Source of the DNA: Kutzneria sp. 744
GTDB lineage: Bacteria > Actinomycetota > Actinomycetes > Mycobacteriales > Pseudonocardiaceae
DNA length: 64,000 nt
Direction of reading: 5' to 3'
Assembly: GCF_000568255.1 (NCBI RefSeq)
Contig: NZ_KK037166.1
Location: forward strand, 3,068,978-3,132,977
Part shown: piece by piece, positions 41,598-50,147 of the stretch
How positions within the stretch are numbered: the first letter of the stretch is position 1
Layout: every line of letters begins with the position of its first letter
Position numbers and translations under genes: made by a program
Notes under the pieces: model-generated
What the model saw: the letters and a program-made list of their open reading frames with translations, nothing else
What the model was told of the DNA's origin: nothing
The model's database searches: none

Positions 41598-42530
41598 GTG
41601 TGCCAAGTAGCGTGCACAACTGTGCAGCGGTTCATCACCGGCCCGGCCGTGGCCCGGCTGGAATGGGTGCTCGACGGCCTGGACGGGGAACGCGGCTGGG
41701 GTGAGGACGCCGCCGAGGTGCTCGCGCCCGGGTTCGCCGAGGCCGTCCCGCCCGAGCAGTACGTCAAGATCACGCGGCGGCGGGCCATGGACTACTCGCC
41801 GGTGGTCGTGCTGGGGTTCGACATCGTCAACGACACGACCGCGCGGGCTCGGCTCCGCCGCCATGACGGAACCGTGGATGTGGTGTCGTGCACGGTGGAA
41901 AGCGCTTCACCGCACCGGATCGTCCACACCTACGTCACCGGGCTGGTGCCCGATGACCTGACGCCGCGCCTGCCGGCCGACTTCGCGCGGCACGATGTTC
42001 CCGACACGGCAACGGATGCGCGGCTGATCGTGTTCTCCGGCGTGCCCGGCAGCGGCAAGAGCACGCTGGCCGACGCCGCCGGCCGTGAACTCGGCATCCC
42101 CGTCTTCGCCGCCGATTGGGTCCTCGGCGCGCTGACCCCGTTCGGCGGCCGGCATTTCGAGTCACCGCTGTCCATTGCCGAGGAACTGCTGACCACGTTG
42201 GCGTTACGGCAACTGGTCGCCGGCCAGTCGGCGATCCTCGACCATCCAGCCGAGCGGATCGCCACCCGGGAACGCTGGCGCAGCCTGGCCTCACGCACCG
42301 GCGCCGATTTCCGGGCGGTGGTCTGCATCTGCTCGAACCCCACGACCCATCGCAAGCGCCTCGAAACCCGCACGCGCGGCATCCCCGGCTGGCACGACGC
42401 CAGCGACTGGGGCAACGTCCGTCAGCGCCAGGCCGGGTTCCAGGGCTGGGCCGGCGAGGCGCTGACCGTCGACACGGCCCAGCCCTGGGGAATGGTCTTC
42501 GCCGCGGTGCGGCGGCACATCATCGATTGA
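41598..42530 (+). CDS. P-loop kinase-like protein with an N-terminal esterase-associated domain
   Basis: 310 aa. Residues ~10-135 (LEWVLDGLDG, LAPGFAEAVPPEQYVKITRR, VVVLGFDIVNDTTARARLRRHDG) resemble the NTF2-like domain found in front of some beta-lactamase-like proteins. Residues ~145-310 are an AAA kinase: FSGVPGSGKSTLAD (Walker A), then RLETRTRGIPGWHD. The combination is unusual: the P-loop part resembles small zeta-toxin or gluconate-kinase-like enzymes. The start is uncertain (GTG 41598 or GTG 41622). Divergent from the ArsR pair. Confidence 0.65.
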   Translation: MCQVACTTVQRFITGPAVARLEWVLDGLDGERGWGEDAAEVLAPGFAEAVPPEQYVKITRRRAMDYSPVVVLGFDIVNDTTARARLRRHDGTVDVVSCTVESASPHRIVHTYVTGLVPDDLTPRLPADFARHDVPDTATDARLIVFSGVPGSGKSTLADAAGRELGIPVFAADWVLGALTPFGGRHFESPLSIAEELLTTLALRQLVAGQSAILDHPAERIATRERWRSLASRTGADFRAVVCICSNPTTHRKRLETRTRGIPGWHDASDWGNVRQRQAGFQGWAGEALTVDTAQPWGMVFAAVRRHIID

Positions 42531-42536
42531 CGAGGT

Positions 42537-44024
42537 TCAGGAGTTCTGCGGGAACCCGAGGTTGATGCCGCCGTGCGACGGGTCCAGCCAGCGGCTGGTC
42601 ACGACCTTGGACCGGGTGTAGAAGTGGACGCCTTCCGGGCCGTAGGCGTGGGAATCGCCGAACAGGGACTGCTTCCAGCCGCCGAACGAGTAGTAGGCCA
42701 CCGGCACCGGGATCGGCACGTTGACGCCGACCATGCCCACCTCGACCTCGTGCTGGAACCGCCGTGCGGCCCCGCCGTCGTTGGTGAAGATGGCAACCCC
42801 GTTGCCGTACGGGTTGTCGTTCACCACCGCCACGGCGTCCTCGTACGAGGACCTCCGCACCACCGACAGCACCGGGCCGAAGATCTCGTCCCGGTAGAGC
42901 GTCATGTCCGGCTCCACGCCGTCGAAAAGCGTTGGCCCGAGCCAGAAGCCGGCCGAGTCTCCGTCGATCACATGGGAACGGCCGTCGACGACGAGCCGGG
43001 CGCCCTCGGACACGCCGGTGTCCAGATAGGACGTGACCTTGTCGCGATGGGCCCCGGTGACCAGCGGGCCCATCTCGCTGTCGGGCTTGCGCCCGTCGCC
43101 GACCGACAACCCCGGGAGCCGCTCGGCGATCTTGGCGACCAGCTCGTCGCCGATGGGATCCACGGCCACCACAACGGAAACGGCCATGCACCGCTCCCCT
43201 GCCGAGCCGAAGCCGGCGTTCACCGCGGCGTCGGCGGCGAGATCGAGATCGGCGTCGGGAAGCACCACCATGTGGTTCTTGGCGCCGCCCAACGCCTGCA
43301 CGCGCTTGCCGGCGGCGGTGCCGGTCTCGTAGACGTAACGGGCGATCGGGGTGGAGCCGACGAACGAGATCGCCTTCACGTCACGGTGTTCCAGCAGCCG
43401 GTCCACCGCGACCTTGTCGCCGTGCACCACGTTGAGCACACCGGCCGGCAACCCGGCCTGGGCCCACAGGTCGGCGATGAGCATCGACGCCGACGGGTCC
43501 TTCTCACTGGGCTTGAGCACAACCGTGTTGCCGCAGGCAATCGCGGTCGGCACGAACCACAGCGGCACCATGGCCGGGAAGTTGAACGGCGAGATCACGC
43601 CGACCACGCCGAGGGACTGCTGGATGGAGTACACGTCCACCCGGGTCGAGGCGTTCTCGCTGAAGCCGCCCTTGAGCAGCTGCGGGATGCCGCACGCGTA
43701 CTCGACGTTCTCGATCGCCCGCTGCACCTCGCCGGCCGCGTCGGAGAGCACCTTGCCGTGCTCGGCGGTGATGCGGGCGGCCACCTCGCTCTTGTTGGCC
43801 ACCAACAGCTCCCGGAACCGGAACAGCACCGTCGACCGCGCCGCCAACGACGCCTCGCGCCAGGTCAGCCAGGCCTTCGACGCCGCCGCGACCGCCTCGT
43901 CGACGACGTCGGCCGACGCGAAGTCCACAGTGGACGCCACGGAACCCGTTGCCGGGTCGTACACCTCACCGACCCGCGAGGCGGTGCCGGTCCACAGCTT
44001 GCCGTCGATCCAGTGCGTGGTCAT
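42537..44024 (-). CDS. mmsA: CoA-acylating methylmalonate/malonate semialdehyde dehydrogenase
   Basis: 495 aa ALDH: ISPFNFPAMVPLWFVPTAIACGNTVVLKPSEKDP, FVGSTPIARYVYETG, nucleophile Cys in GFGSAGERCMAVSV, ending SRWLDPSHGGINLGFPQNS. The MmsA branch converts methylmalonate semialdehyde to propionyl-CoA and malonate semialdehyde to acetyl-CoA, with CO2 release. Overlapping the aminotransferase gene (ATGA at 44021-44024), it can take the malonate semialdehyde made from beta-alanine. Confidence 0.9.
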   Translation of the reverse strand: MTTHWIDGKLWTGTASRVGEVYDPATGSVASTVDFASADVVDEAVAAASKAWLTWREASLAARSTVLFRFRELLVANKSEVAARITAEHGKVLSDAAGEVQRAIENVEYACGIPQLLKGGFSENASTRVDVYSIQQSLGVVGVISPFNFPAMVPLWFVPTAIACGNTVVLKPSEKDPSASMLIADLWAQAGLPAGVLNVVHGDKVAVDRLLEHRDVKAISFVGSTPIARYVYETGTAAGKRVQALGGAKNHMVVLPDADLDLAADAAVNAGFGSAGERCMAVSVVVAVDPIGDELVAKIAERLPGLSVGDGRKPDSEMGPLVTGAHRDKVTSYLDTGVSEGARLVVDGRSHVIDGDSAGFWLGPTLFDGVEPDMTLYRDEIFGPVLSVVRRSSYEDAVAVVNDNPYGNGVAIFTNDGGAARRFQHEVEVGMVGVNVPIPVPVAYYSFGGWKQSLFGDSHAYGPEGVHFYTRSKVVTSRWLDPSHGGINLGFPQNS

Positions 44025-45328
44025 CGGGACAGCTCCTCGTTGGTCACGGCGATGGACTCGGCCAGGATCTCCAGGGCCTCATCGGCCTCCGGCTCGGTCA
44101 ACGTCATCGGCGGGGCCAGCCGCAGCACGTTCCCGTTGAGGCCGCCCTTGCCGATCAGCAGGCCACGCTTTCGCGTCTCCTCCAACACCTTCGCCGCGGC
44201 ACGGGCGCTCGGTTCGTCGCCGCCCGGCTCGACCAGCTCGACGCCGATCATCAGGCCCTTGCCGCGCACGTCGCCGATCACCGGGTTCTCGTCGCCGACG
44301 TGGCGCAGGCCGTTCATCAGCTTGTTGCCCAGCTTCAGGGCATTGGCCTGGAGATCGTGCTCCAGCACGTAGTCGAGGGTGGCGTTGGCGGCCGCGGTGG
44401 AGATCGGGTTGCCACCGAAGGTGGAGATCGAGTTGGCGGTCAGGCTGTCCATGATGTCACCACGGGCGATCACGCCGCCGATCGCGAAGCCGTTGCCCAG
44501 CCCCTTCGCGAAGGTCATCATGTCCGGCACGACGTCATGGGCCTGGATGCCCCAGAAGTGCTCGCCGGTGCGACCCCAGCCGGTCTGCACCTCGTCGGAG
44601 ATGAGCAGGATCCCGTTCTCGTCAAGTACTTCCTTGAACGCCGCGAACAGGCCGTCCGGCGGGGTGGTGAAGCCGCCGACGCCCTGGATCGGCTCGGCGA
44701 TCATGCACGCCACGTCGCCGGCGGTGGCGGTGGCCAGCACCTCGTGCAGGTCGGCCACGCAGGCCTTGATGTAGTCGGCGTCGCTGAAGTCCTTGAACGG
44801 CCCGCGATTGCGGTTGCCGCCGTGCACGTAGCTGACGTTGACCGGACTGAGCGAGGAGGCCGACCAGCCGCGGTTGCCGGTGACGGCGATCGTGCCGAAG
44901 CCGCGGCCGTGGTAGGAGTTGCGCAGGGCCAGCACCTGGTTGCTGCGGCGGAACTGGGTGGCCAGCATCATCGCCGTCTCGTTGGCCTCGGTGCCCGAGT
45001 TGGTGAAGAACACCTTGGCGTCGGGGATGCCGGACAGCCGCGCGATCTTCTCGGCCAGCTCGACCTGCTGGCGGATCAGGTACAGCGTGGAGGTGTGCAC
45101 GATGCCGCCGGACAGCTGCGCGCGCACGGCGTCGGAGATCTCCGCGATGTCGTAGCCGATGGCGTTGGTCAGGATGCCGGCGAAGAAGTCCAGGTACTGG
45201 TTGCCCTCGGCGTCGGTGACGCGGCGGCCCTCGCCGTGCGTGATCTCGATCGGCTCGTCGTAGTACAGCGCGAGCCACCCGGGCAGCACAGCCTTATGCC
45301 GGGCGAGCAGTTCAGCGTGCGACGACAT
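44021..45328 (-). CDS. Class III aminotransferase, probable beta-alanine transaminase
   Basis: 435 aa. PLP-binding Lys in DMMTFAKGLGNG, ISDEVQTGWGRTGEHFWG upstream, FFTNSGTEANETAMMLA. This class transfers the amino group of omega-amino acids (beta-alanine, 4-aminobutyrate, 3-aminoisobutyrate) to pyruvate or 2-oxoglutarate. Coupling to mmsA and divergence from pucR, together with the pyrimidine genes at 53.6 kb, points to beta-alanine as substrate. ATG 45328 follows GGGAGGAACG. Confidence 0.8.
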   Translation of the reverse strand: MSSHAELLARHKAVLPGWLALYYDEPIEITHGEGRRVTDAEGNQYLDFFAGILTNAIGYDIAEISDAVRAQLSGGIVHTSTLYLIRQQVELAEKIARLSGIPDAKVFFTNSGTEANETAMMLATQFRRSNQVLALRNSYHGRGFGTIAVTGNRGWSASSLSPVNVSYVHGGNRNRGPFKDFSDADYIKACVADLHEVLATATAGDVACMIAEPIQGVGGFTTPPDGLFAAFKEVLDENGILLISDEVQTGWGRTGEHFWGIQAHDVVPDMMTFAKGLGNGFAIGGVIARGDIMDSLTANSISTFGGNPISTAAANATLDYVLEHDLQANALKLGNKLMNGLRHVGDENPVIGDVRGKGLMIGVELVEPGGDEPSARAAAKVLEETRKRGLLIGKGGLNGNVLRLAPPMTLTEPEADEALEILAESIAVTNEELSR

Positions 45329-45421
45329 GGCGTTCCTCCCGTGGTGGACCGGACCCGCAAGCGAGTGTGCGGCCCGGCGGGTCACCGCGGTAATGGACAA
45401 CCTGTAGCGGGTTGGGCCGCC

Positions 45422-45438
45422 TAGACTGACACTGTGTC
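45422..45438 (+). promoter_or_regulatory. Leaderless pucR promoter with GACACTGTGTC box
   Basis: TAGACT (45422-45427) ends six bases before GTG 45434, so the transcript is probably leaderless. GACAC-T-GTGTC (45428-45438), a perfect palindrome, overlaps the start codon. A related GGACACTGTGAC lies at 53541-53552 before the pyrimidine permease. Confidence 0.55.
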
Positions 45439-47047
45439 CAAGCTGGCCAAGAGCTCGGTGTTCCCGTCCGTGTCGGACGTGCTGACCATGCCGCTCATCC
45501 GGCGCGGCCGGCCCCGGCTGGCGGCCGGGTCGGCGGGGCTGGACGGCCGGGTCCGATGGGTGCACGTGGCCGAGGTCGCCGACATCGGGCCGCTGCTGCG
45601 CGGCGGCGAGCTGGTGCTGACCACGGGCATCGCGCTCGGTGACGACCCGGCCGAGCTCACCGCCTACATCGACGGGCTGGCCGACGCCGGGGCCAGCGGC
45701 GTGGTCTTCGAGCTGGTCCGGCGCTGGACCGACGCGCTGCCGGCGGCGCTGCTGGCCGCGGCCGAGCGGCGGTCACTGCCCGTGATCACGCTGGCCCAGG
45801 AGACCCGGTTCGTGGCCATCACCGAGGCGGTGGTGGCGATGATCGTCGACGCCCAGCTGGCCGAGCTGCGGGCGGCCGAGCAGGTGCACGAGACCTTCAC
45901 GGCGCTGACGGTGTCCGGGGCGGAGCCGTCCGAGGTGCTGCGCGAGGTGGCGCGGATGACCGGCGCCCCGGTGGTGCTGGAGACGCTCGGTCACGACGTG
46001 CTGGCCTACGACGCGGCCGGCGGCGAGGTGGCGGAGCTGCTGGCCAACTGGGCCGAGCGGTCCCGGGCGGTCAACGTCGCCGAGCGCACGGCGTACCACC
46101 CCGGCGCCGGCTGGCTCGTGACGATCGTCGGCGCGCGCGGCAACGACTGGGGCCGATTGGTGCTGGTCAGCCCCGACTCGCCGCCGCACCGGCTGGTCGT
46201 GGTGGCCGAACGGGCCGCGTCCGCGCTGGCCGTGAACCGGCTCGTCGCCCGGGACCGGGAGAGCCTGGAGCGGCACACCCATCGCACCCTGTTGACGGAG
46301 CTGCTGGCCACCGGCGCGCCGCCGGTGGATCTGGCCACCCGGGCCGGGGCGCTCGGGGTGCCGCTGGAGGGGAGGCAGCTCGTCGGCATGGCCATCCGCC
46401 CCGAGACCACGCCGTCGGCTACCCAGGAGGCGCTGCGCGATCTGGCCGAGGCCACCGCGTCGGCCGCCCGTCGCACCAAGATCCCGGCCCTGGTCGGGGA
46501 GTCGACGACATCTCCGTGCGGGCCCCTGCTCTCGCTGCCGTCGCAGTCCACTGTGGACGCCGCGCTGAGACGCCTTGCCTCACAGATCAGGAGTTCCCCC
46601 ACCTCGATCCCCGTGGTCATCGGCGTCGGCACCACCGTGCGGTCCATCACCGACGGCCGTCGCAGCATGATCGAGGCCGCCCACGTGGCCAACGCCGCCC
46701 TGCGCTCCCCCGGCACCCGCAGCTACCACCGGCTCGACGACGTCCGCCTGCGCGGGCTGCTGCACCTGCTCCGCGAGGACGAACGGCTGTCGGCCTTCGC
46801 CGAACGTGAGCTGGGGCCGCTGCTGGCCCGCGATACCGCCCAGGGCAGCCGCCTGATCGACATCCTGCGGGTGTTCTGCGAGCACGGCGGCAACAAGTCA
46901 GCCGCGGCCGCCGCCGCGCACATGTCCCGCACCGCCTACTACCAGCAGCTGTCCCGCATCGAGTCGGTTCTCGGTGTCTCGCTTGAGGATCCCGAGTCCA
47001 TGCTGTCCCTCTACGTTGCCCTGCTGGCAATGGATCTTCCCTGCTAG
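45434..47047 (+). CDS. PucR-family transcriptional regulator
   Basis: 537 aa. The N-terminal PucR domain (SVSDVLTMPLIRRGRPRLAAG to ~residue 130, with GELVLTTGIALG), a middle GGDEF-like region, and a C-terminal helix-turn-helix (RLIDILRVFCEHGGNKSAAAAAAHMSRTAYYQQLSRIE). PucR proteins activate purine, pyrimidine or amino-acid degradation genes. Here it is divergent from the aminotransferase-mmsA operon, and its box recurs at the NCS1 permease promoter, so it is probably the pathway regulator. Confidence 0.85.
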   Translation: MSKLAKSSVFPSVSDVLTMPLIRRGRPRLAAGSAGLDGRVRWVHVAEVADIGPLLRGGELVLTTGIALGDDPAELTAYIDGLADAGASGVVFELVRRWTDALPAALLAAAERRSLPVITLAQETRFVAITEAVVAMIVDAQLAELRAAEQVHETFTALTVSGAEPSEVLREVARMTGAPVVLETLGHDVLAYDAAGGEVAELLANWAERSRAVNVAERTAYHPGAGWLVTIVGARGNDWGRLVLVSPDSPPHRLVVVAERAASALAVNRLVARDRESLERHTHRTLLTELLATGAPPVDLATRAGALGVPLEGRQLVGMAIRPETTPSATQEALRDLAEATASAARRTKIPALVGESTTSPCGPLLSLPSQSTVDAALRRLASQIRSSPTSIPVVIGVGTTVRSITDGRRSMIEAAHVANAALRSPGTRSYHRLDDVRLRGLLHLLREDERLSAFAERELGPLLARDTAQGSRLIDILRVFCEHGGNKSAAAAAAHMSRTAYYQQLSRIESVLGVSLEDPESMLSLYVALLAMDLPC

Positions 47048-47050
47048 GGT
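47045..47050 (+). promoter_or_regulatory. -10 element of a probable leaderless methyltransferase transcript
   Basis: TAGGGT begins at the pucR stop codon and ends eight bases before GTG 47059; no Shine-Dalgarno separates them. Confidence 0.4.
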
Positions 47051-47058
47051 CGGTTCCC

Positions 47059-47823
47059 GTGGCGGAAACCTATGCGACCGGGCCCTTTGCCGCGCCGACC
47101 GAGCAGAAGCGGCTGCGGATGCTGGAGCGGTTCCGCGACCCCGACACGGTGGCGATCCTGGAGTCGCTGCCGGCGGCGGAGTCGTGGCGGTGCCTGGAGA
47201 TCGGGGCCGGCGCCGGTTCGGTGACCCGCTGGCTCTCGTCGCGCTGCGCCCACGTCGTGGCCGCCGATCTGGACGTGCGGCGCCTGGAGCCGGCGCCCAA
47301 CGTCACGGTGCTCGAAACCGACATCACCACGCATGCGTTCGAACCGGCCTCGTTCGATCTGATCCACGCCCGTGCCGTGATGTGTCACCTGCCCACCCGA
47401 GACCAGATCGTCGCCGACGCCCTGGACTGGCTCACCCCCGGCGGCTGGTTCGTCGTCGAGGACGTCTACACGCTGCCGGTCGGCTCCAGCCCCTATCCGG
47501 CCATGAACGTCTACGCCCAGGCCGCGGCCGCTTCGGCTCAGGCTCGCGGTGCCGACATGCAGTGGGGCACAAGGCTTCCCGGGCTCATGGCGCAGGACGG
47601 CTACGTGGACATCCAGGTGGAGACGAAGCCGCGGATGATCGGCCTCGGCGGCCTGGCCGACGACCTGTGGCGGCTCAACCTCGTTCAGGCCGGGCCGCAC
47701 CTGATCGCCAAGGGGCTGTTCACGCAGGAGGCGCTGGACGAGTGCCTGGCGCTGATCGACGATCCCGGTTTCGTGGATGTCCGCTATATCGGCATTTCCG
47801 TCTGGGCCCGCAAGCCGGAGTGA
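47059..47823 (+). CDS. SAM-dependent methyltransferase
   Basis: 254 aa Rossmann class I methyltransferase: motif I CLEIGAGAGSVTRWL, acidic end of strand 2 VAADLDV, FDLIHARAVMCHLPTRDQI (motif IV) and LTPGGWFVVEDVY. Substrate unknown. Its last 40 bp overlap the 3' end of the minus-strand M50 gene. It may be a tailoring enzyme for the peptide cassette next to it, but it is on the opposite strand, so this link is weak. Confidence 0.8.
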   Translation: MAETYATGPFAAPTEQKRLRMLERFRDPDTVAILESLPAAESWRCLEIGAGAGSVTRWLSSRCAHVVAADLDVRRLEPAPNVTVLETDITTHAFEPASFDLIHARAVMCHLPTRDQIVADALDWLTPGGWFVVEDVYTLPVGSSPYPAMNVYAQAAAASAQARGADMQWGTRLPGLMAQDGYVDIQVETKPRMIGLGGLADDLWRLNLVQAGPHLIAKGLFTQEALDECLALIDDPGFVDVRYIGISVWARKPE

Positions 47824-48938
47824 GCGGCGCGGCGAATCGCCGCGATCGCCGACCGGGCCGCGCCGATGAGGCCGAACCCCATCGGCACCAGGATCACCAG
47901 CAGCGCCACCACGCCGCCGATCGCCGACCACCCGCCGTCCGGGATCGCCGACACCGCCAGCCCGATCACCCGGAGGGTGGCTCGCAGCGTGAACCCGAAG
48001 TAGTAGGAGAACGCGATCGCCACGCCGGGCACGTACAGCAGCAGATAGGCCCTGGCCCAGAACAGTTCCCGCGGTGTCGCCGCACCGATCAGGTCCAGGT
48101 CGTCGTGACCGGCCCGACGGATCAACCGGCGGAACACCGCGCCCTTGAGCTCCCACAGGTTCTTGCTGTTGGTCAGCACCAGGAACAGGGCGTAGAAGTC
48201 GGTGCGCATGTACACGGCGGTCTGCGCGACGATGGCGCCGACGTTGATGAACACCGCGACCCGCATGATCGGGTCGGGACCGACGAACTCCTGGAGTATC
48301 ACCAGAACCGCCACGATGGCGGCGTCGATCAGGATGCCGGCGACCAGCGGCACCGCGCGGCGTCGGCGGGGCAGCACCCACAGGCCGGTCACGTCCGTCT
48401 GCGCGACGATGAAGAACAGCCTGCGGCCGAAGGAGATCCGGCCGTAGACGCCGTACTGGGCGGCGGCCAGCTTGTGCGCCATCTCGTGGATGACGGTGAG
48501 CACGGCCGAGACCACTGTGATGGACAGCAGGCTGGCCAACGGGACCGTGAACGGCACGCCGTCGTGGTAGTCCGGCCGCAGCGCGGGATCGACCACGAGC
48601 AACATCAGCCCGATCACCACCAGCGCCGCCTGCGCGGCCAAGCCCACCGGGCCGAAGAGGACACGGCCGAGGCGGTGGCCGAACGGCGGCGTGTCGGCCG
48701 GCGGCTCCTCGTCGCTCAGGATGCCGGCCTCGGTCAGGTCGTGCAGGAAGTCGTCGACATCCACCGGCTCGCCGACCATCTCGCCCGCCCGGGCCGTGCA
48801 CTCGGCCACCGAAAGGCCTTCCTGCAACCACAACACGATCCGGCCGCCGACCGCCGGCACCTCGACGAAGTCGGGGCCGCCCCGCCGGCCGAGCAGGTAT
48901 CCGTCGCCGTCCGGGACGACCGTGACCGCCTGGATCAT
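47784..48938 (-). CDS. PqqD-like domain fused to an M50-type membrane zinc peptidase
   Basis: 384 aa. Residues ~20-75 (VEVPAVGGRIVLWLQEGLSV...VDDFLHDLTEAGIL) look like a PqqD/RRE-type peptide-binding domain. Then come about eight hydrophobic segments with HEMAH at 151-155, the HExxH of M50 peptidases, preceded by TVVSAVLTVI. Similar PqqD-peptidase or 'putative peptide zinc metalloprotease' proteins occur in peptide natural-product clusters, where they cleave or export the modified peptide. ATG 48938 overlaps the stop of the ThiF-like gene, so it is translated with it. The 3' end overlaps the convergent methyltransferase gene. Confidence 0.75.
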   Translation of the reverse strand: MIQAVTVVPDGDGYLLGRRGGPDFVEVPAVGGRIVLWLQEGLSVAECTARAGEMVGEPVDVDDFLHDLTEAGILSDEEPPADTPPFGHRLGRVLFGPVGLAAQAALVVIGLMLLVVDPALRPDYHDGVPFTVPLASLLSITVVSAVLTVIHEMAHKLAAAQYGVYGRISFGRRLFFIVAQTDVTGLWVLPRRRRAVPLVAGILIDAAIVAVLVILQEFVGPDPIMRVAVFINVGAIVAQTAVYMRTDFYALFLVLTNSKNLWELKGAVFRRLIRRAGHDDLDLIGAATPRELFWARAYLLLYVPGVAIAFSYYFGFTLRATLRVIGLAVSAIPDGGWSAIGGVVALLVILVPMGFGLIGAARSAIAAIRRAAHSGLRAQTEMPI

Positions 48939-49993
48939 CGGCACAGCTCGCAATCGGGATGGTGTTGCCATGCATGGCGTTCCGTGGTCATGCCGTCGGC
49001 CAGCTCCACGACGTGATAGCAGGCCGCGGCGACCGGAGGCTCGGTGCGCCGCAGGTAGCGCATCGCCTCCATCGTCACGAAGCCGGCCAGCAGCTGCACG
49101 ACCGGTCCGGTGGCGCGGTTGACCGGATTCCGCTCGAACAGCGCGTCCCGCATCGGCCCCTCGTCGCCGCGGTGCAGGTGCAGGCAGCGCCGGCAGGGCG
49201 ACCGGCCCGGCTCCACCGACCAGTAGCACAGCGTCGAATAGGCCAGACCGCCCACGACATAGGGGATTCCGAGCTCGAAGCAGGCCTCGTTGACCATGAG
49301 CTGGATGTCGTCCGGGCTGTCGACGGCGCACACCACCAGGTCGTGGCCCTCGGCCAGTTCCCGGACGGCCGCGGCGCTGTCCACCCGGCGGTGCACCGGT
49401 TCGACGACCGTGCCCGGGGAGTAGGAATCCGCCCAGGCCTTGGCCGCGTCCACCTTGCGCTCGCCGACCGCGGCCAGGCCGTAGGCGAACTGCCGGGCCA
49501 GGTTCTTGGTCTCCACCACGTCGAAATCGACCAGCGTCACGTGCCCGACGCCCAGCCCCACCATGGATTGCAGCACGCCGGAGCCCACCCCGCCCGCGCC
49601 CAGCAGCAGCACCCGGGCCGCCGCCACCGCCCGGTGCTGGTCGGCGCTGCTCACGTCCAGGCTCGCCGTCACGTCGTAGAAGCGCAGGTTGCTCTCGTGC
49701 CGCCGCCGGACCTCGGGCGGCAGGGTCTCGTCGTCGCCGGCCCGTTCCAGCAGACCCCACTCGTCGAACTGCGCGACCGCCGCGGCAACGTCCCGCTCGG
49801 ACACCGTGAACCCGTTGGCCGCCATGGCATCGGCCAGTTCCGGCTCGGCGCGGCGGCCTTCCCGCAGCAGGCCGAGCAGGGCCGCGACGGCGCCGTCCTC
49901 GTCGTCGAGATGGACGCGTTCCAGCGCGCGCCGGTGGATCACGACGCTGCCGGCGTCGGGCAGCACCAGCACGGATTTCAGGCGTGGCAACAC
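48935..49993 (-). CDS. ThiF/E1-like adenylating enzyme with N-terminal peptide-binding-type domain
   Basis: 352 aa. Residues ~1-85 form a winged-helix-like part (AAVAQFDEWGLLERAG) similar to leader-binding domains of peptide-modifying enzymes. Residues ~125-330 are the E1 adenylation fold: LLGAGGVGSG (132-139), VDFDVVETKNLARQ (ATP-contacting Asp, Asn, Arg), VVCAVDSPDD. Two CxxC pairs (267/270 and 348/351) should hold zinc, as in MoeB and ThiF. Relatives in RiPP pathways activate a peptide carboxylate, as MccB does. GTG 49993 has GGGAGACC upstream. It follows the small peptide gene across a hairpin. Confidence 0.85.
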   Translation of the reverse strand: MLPRLKSVLVLPDAGSVVIHRRALERVHLDDEDGAVAALLGLLREGRRAEPELADAMAANGFTVSERDVAAAVAQFDEWGLLERAGDDETLPPEVRRRHESNLRFYDVTASLDVSSADQHRAVAAARVLLLGAGGVGSGVLQSMVGLGVGHVTLVDFDVVETKNLARQFAYGLAAVGERKVDAAKAWADSYSPGTVVEPVHRRVDSAAAVRELAEGHDLVVCAVDSPDDIQLMVNEACFELGIPYVVGGLAYSTLCYWSVEPGRSPCRRCLHLHRGDEGPMRDALFERNPVNRATGPVVQLLAGFVTMEAMRYLRRTEPPVAAACYHVVELADGMTTERHAWQHHPDCELCR

Positions 49994-50014
49994 AAGCGGT
50001 CTCCCGGTTACGGA

Positions 50015-50049
50015 CCGAGCCGTCCCCGGTCGAGGCGGGGACGGCTCGG
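50015..50049 (-). terminator. Attenuator-type hairpin between peptide and ThiF-like gene
   Basis: 14-bp perfect arms CCGAGCCGTCCCCG (50015-50028) and its complement (50036-50049), 7-nt loop. It starts 12 bases after the peptide stop. Such a hairpin lets most transcripts end after the precursor and some continue into the enzymes, a layout common in RiPP operons. Confidence 0.75.
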
Positions 50050-50061
50050 CGTGCTGGCGAC

Positions 50062-50136
50062 TCAGGCCGCCTCGGACTCCGTCTGGTGGTTGCGCGTCGC
50101 CTCGATGCGCTCCACCTTCTTCACCGTGATCTTCAT
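50062..50136 (-). CDS. 24-residue peptide, probable RiPP precursor
   Basis: ATG 50136 opens a 24-codon frame that begins MKITVKKVERIEATRN and ends in a short acidic tail (…SEAA), then TGA. Nearly every codon ends in G or C, the Shine-Dalgarno AGGGGGTG lies at the right distance, and the gene is first in a row with a hairpin, a ThiF-like enzyme with a peptide-binding-type domain, and a PqqD-M50 protein. The basic, amphipathic N-terminal half would be the leader and the polar C-terminus the core. This is inference from position and composition; it has no family I can name. Confidence 0.65.
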   Translation of the reverse strand: MKITVKKVERIEATRNHQTESEAA

Positions 50137-50147
50137 GTGTTGTCACC

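Noticed and set aside
47784..48938. The M50 protein as a site-2 protease for sigma-factor control
   Set aside because: It has a PqqD-like N-terminal domain instead of a PDZ domain and is coupled to a ThiF-like gene; no anti-sigma factor or sigma gene is near.
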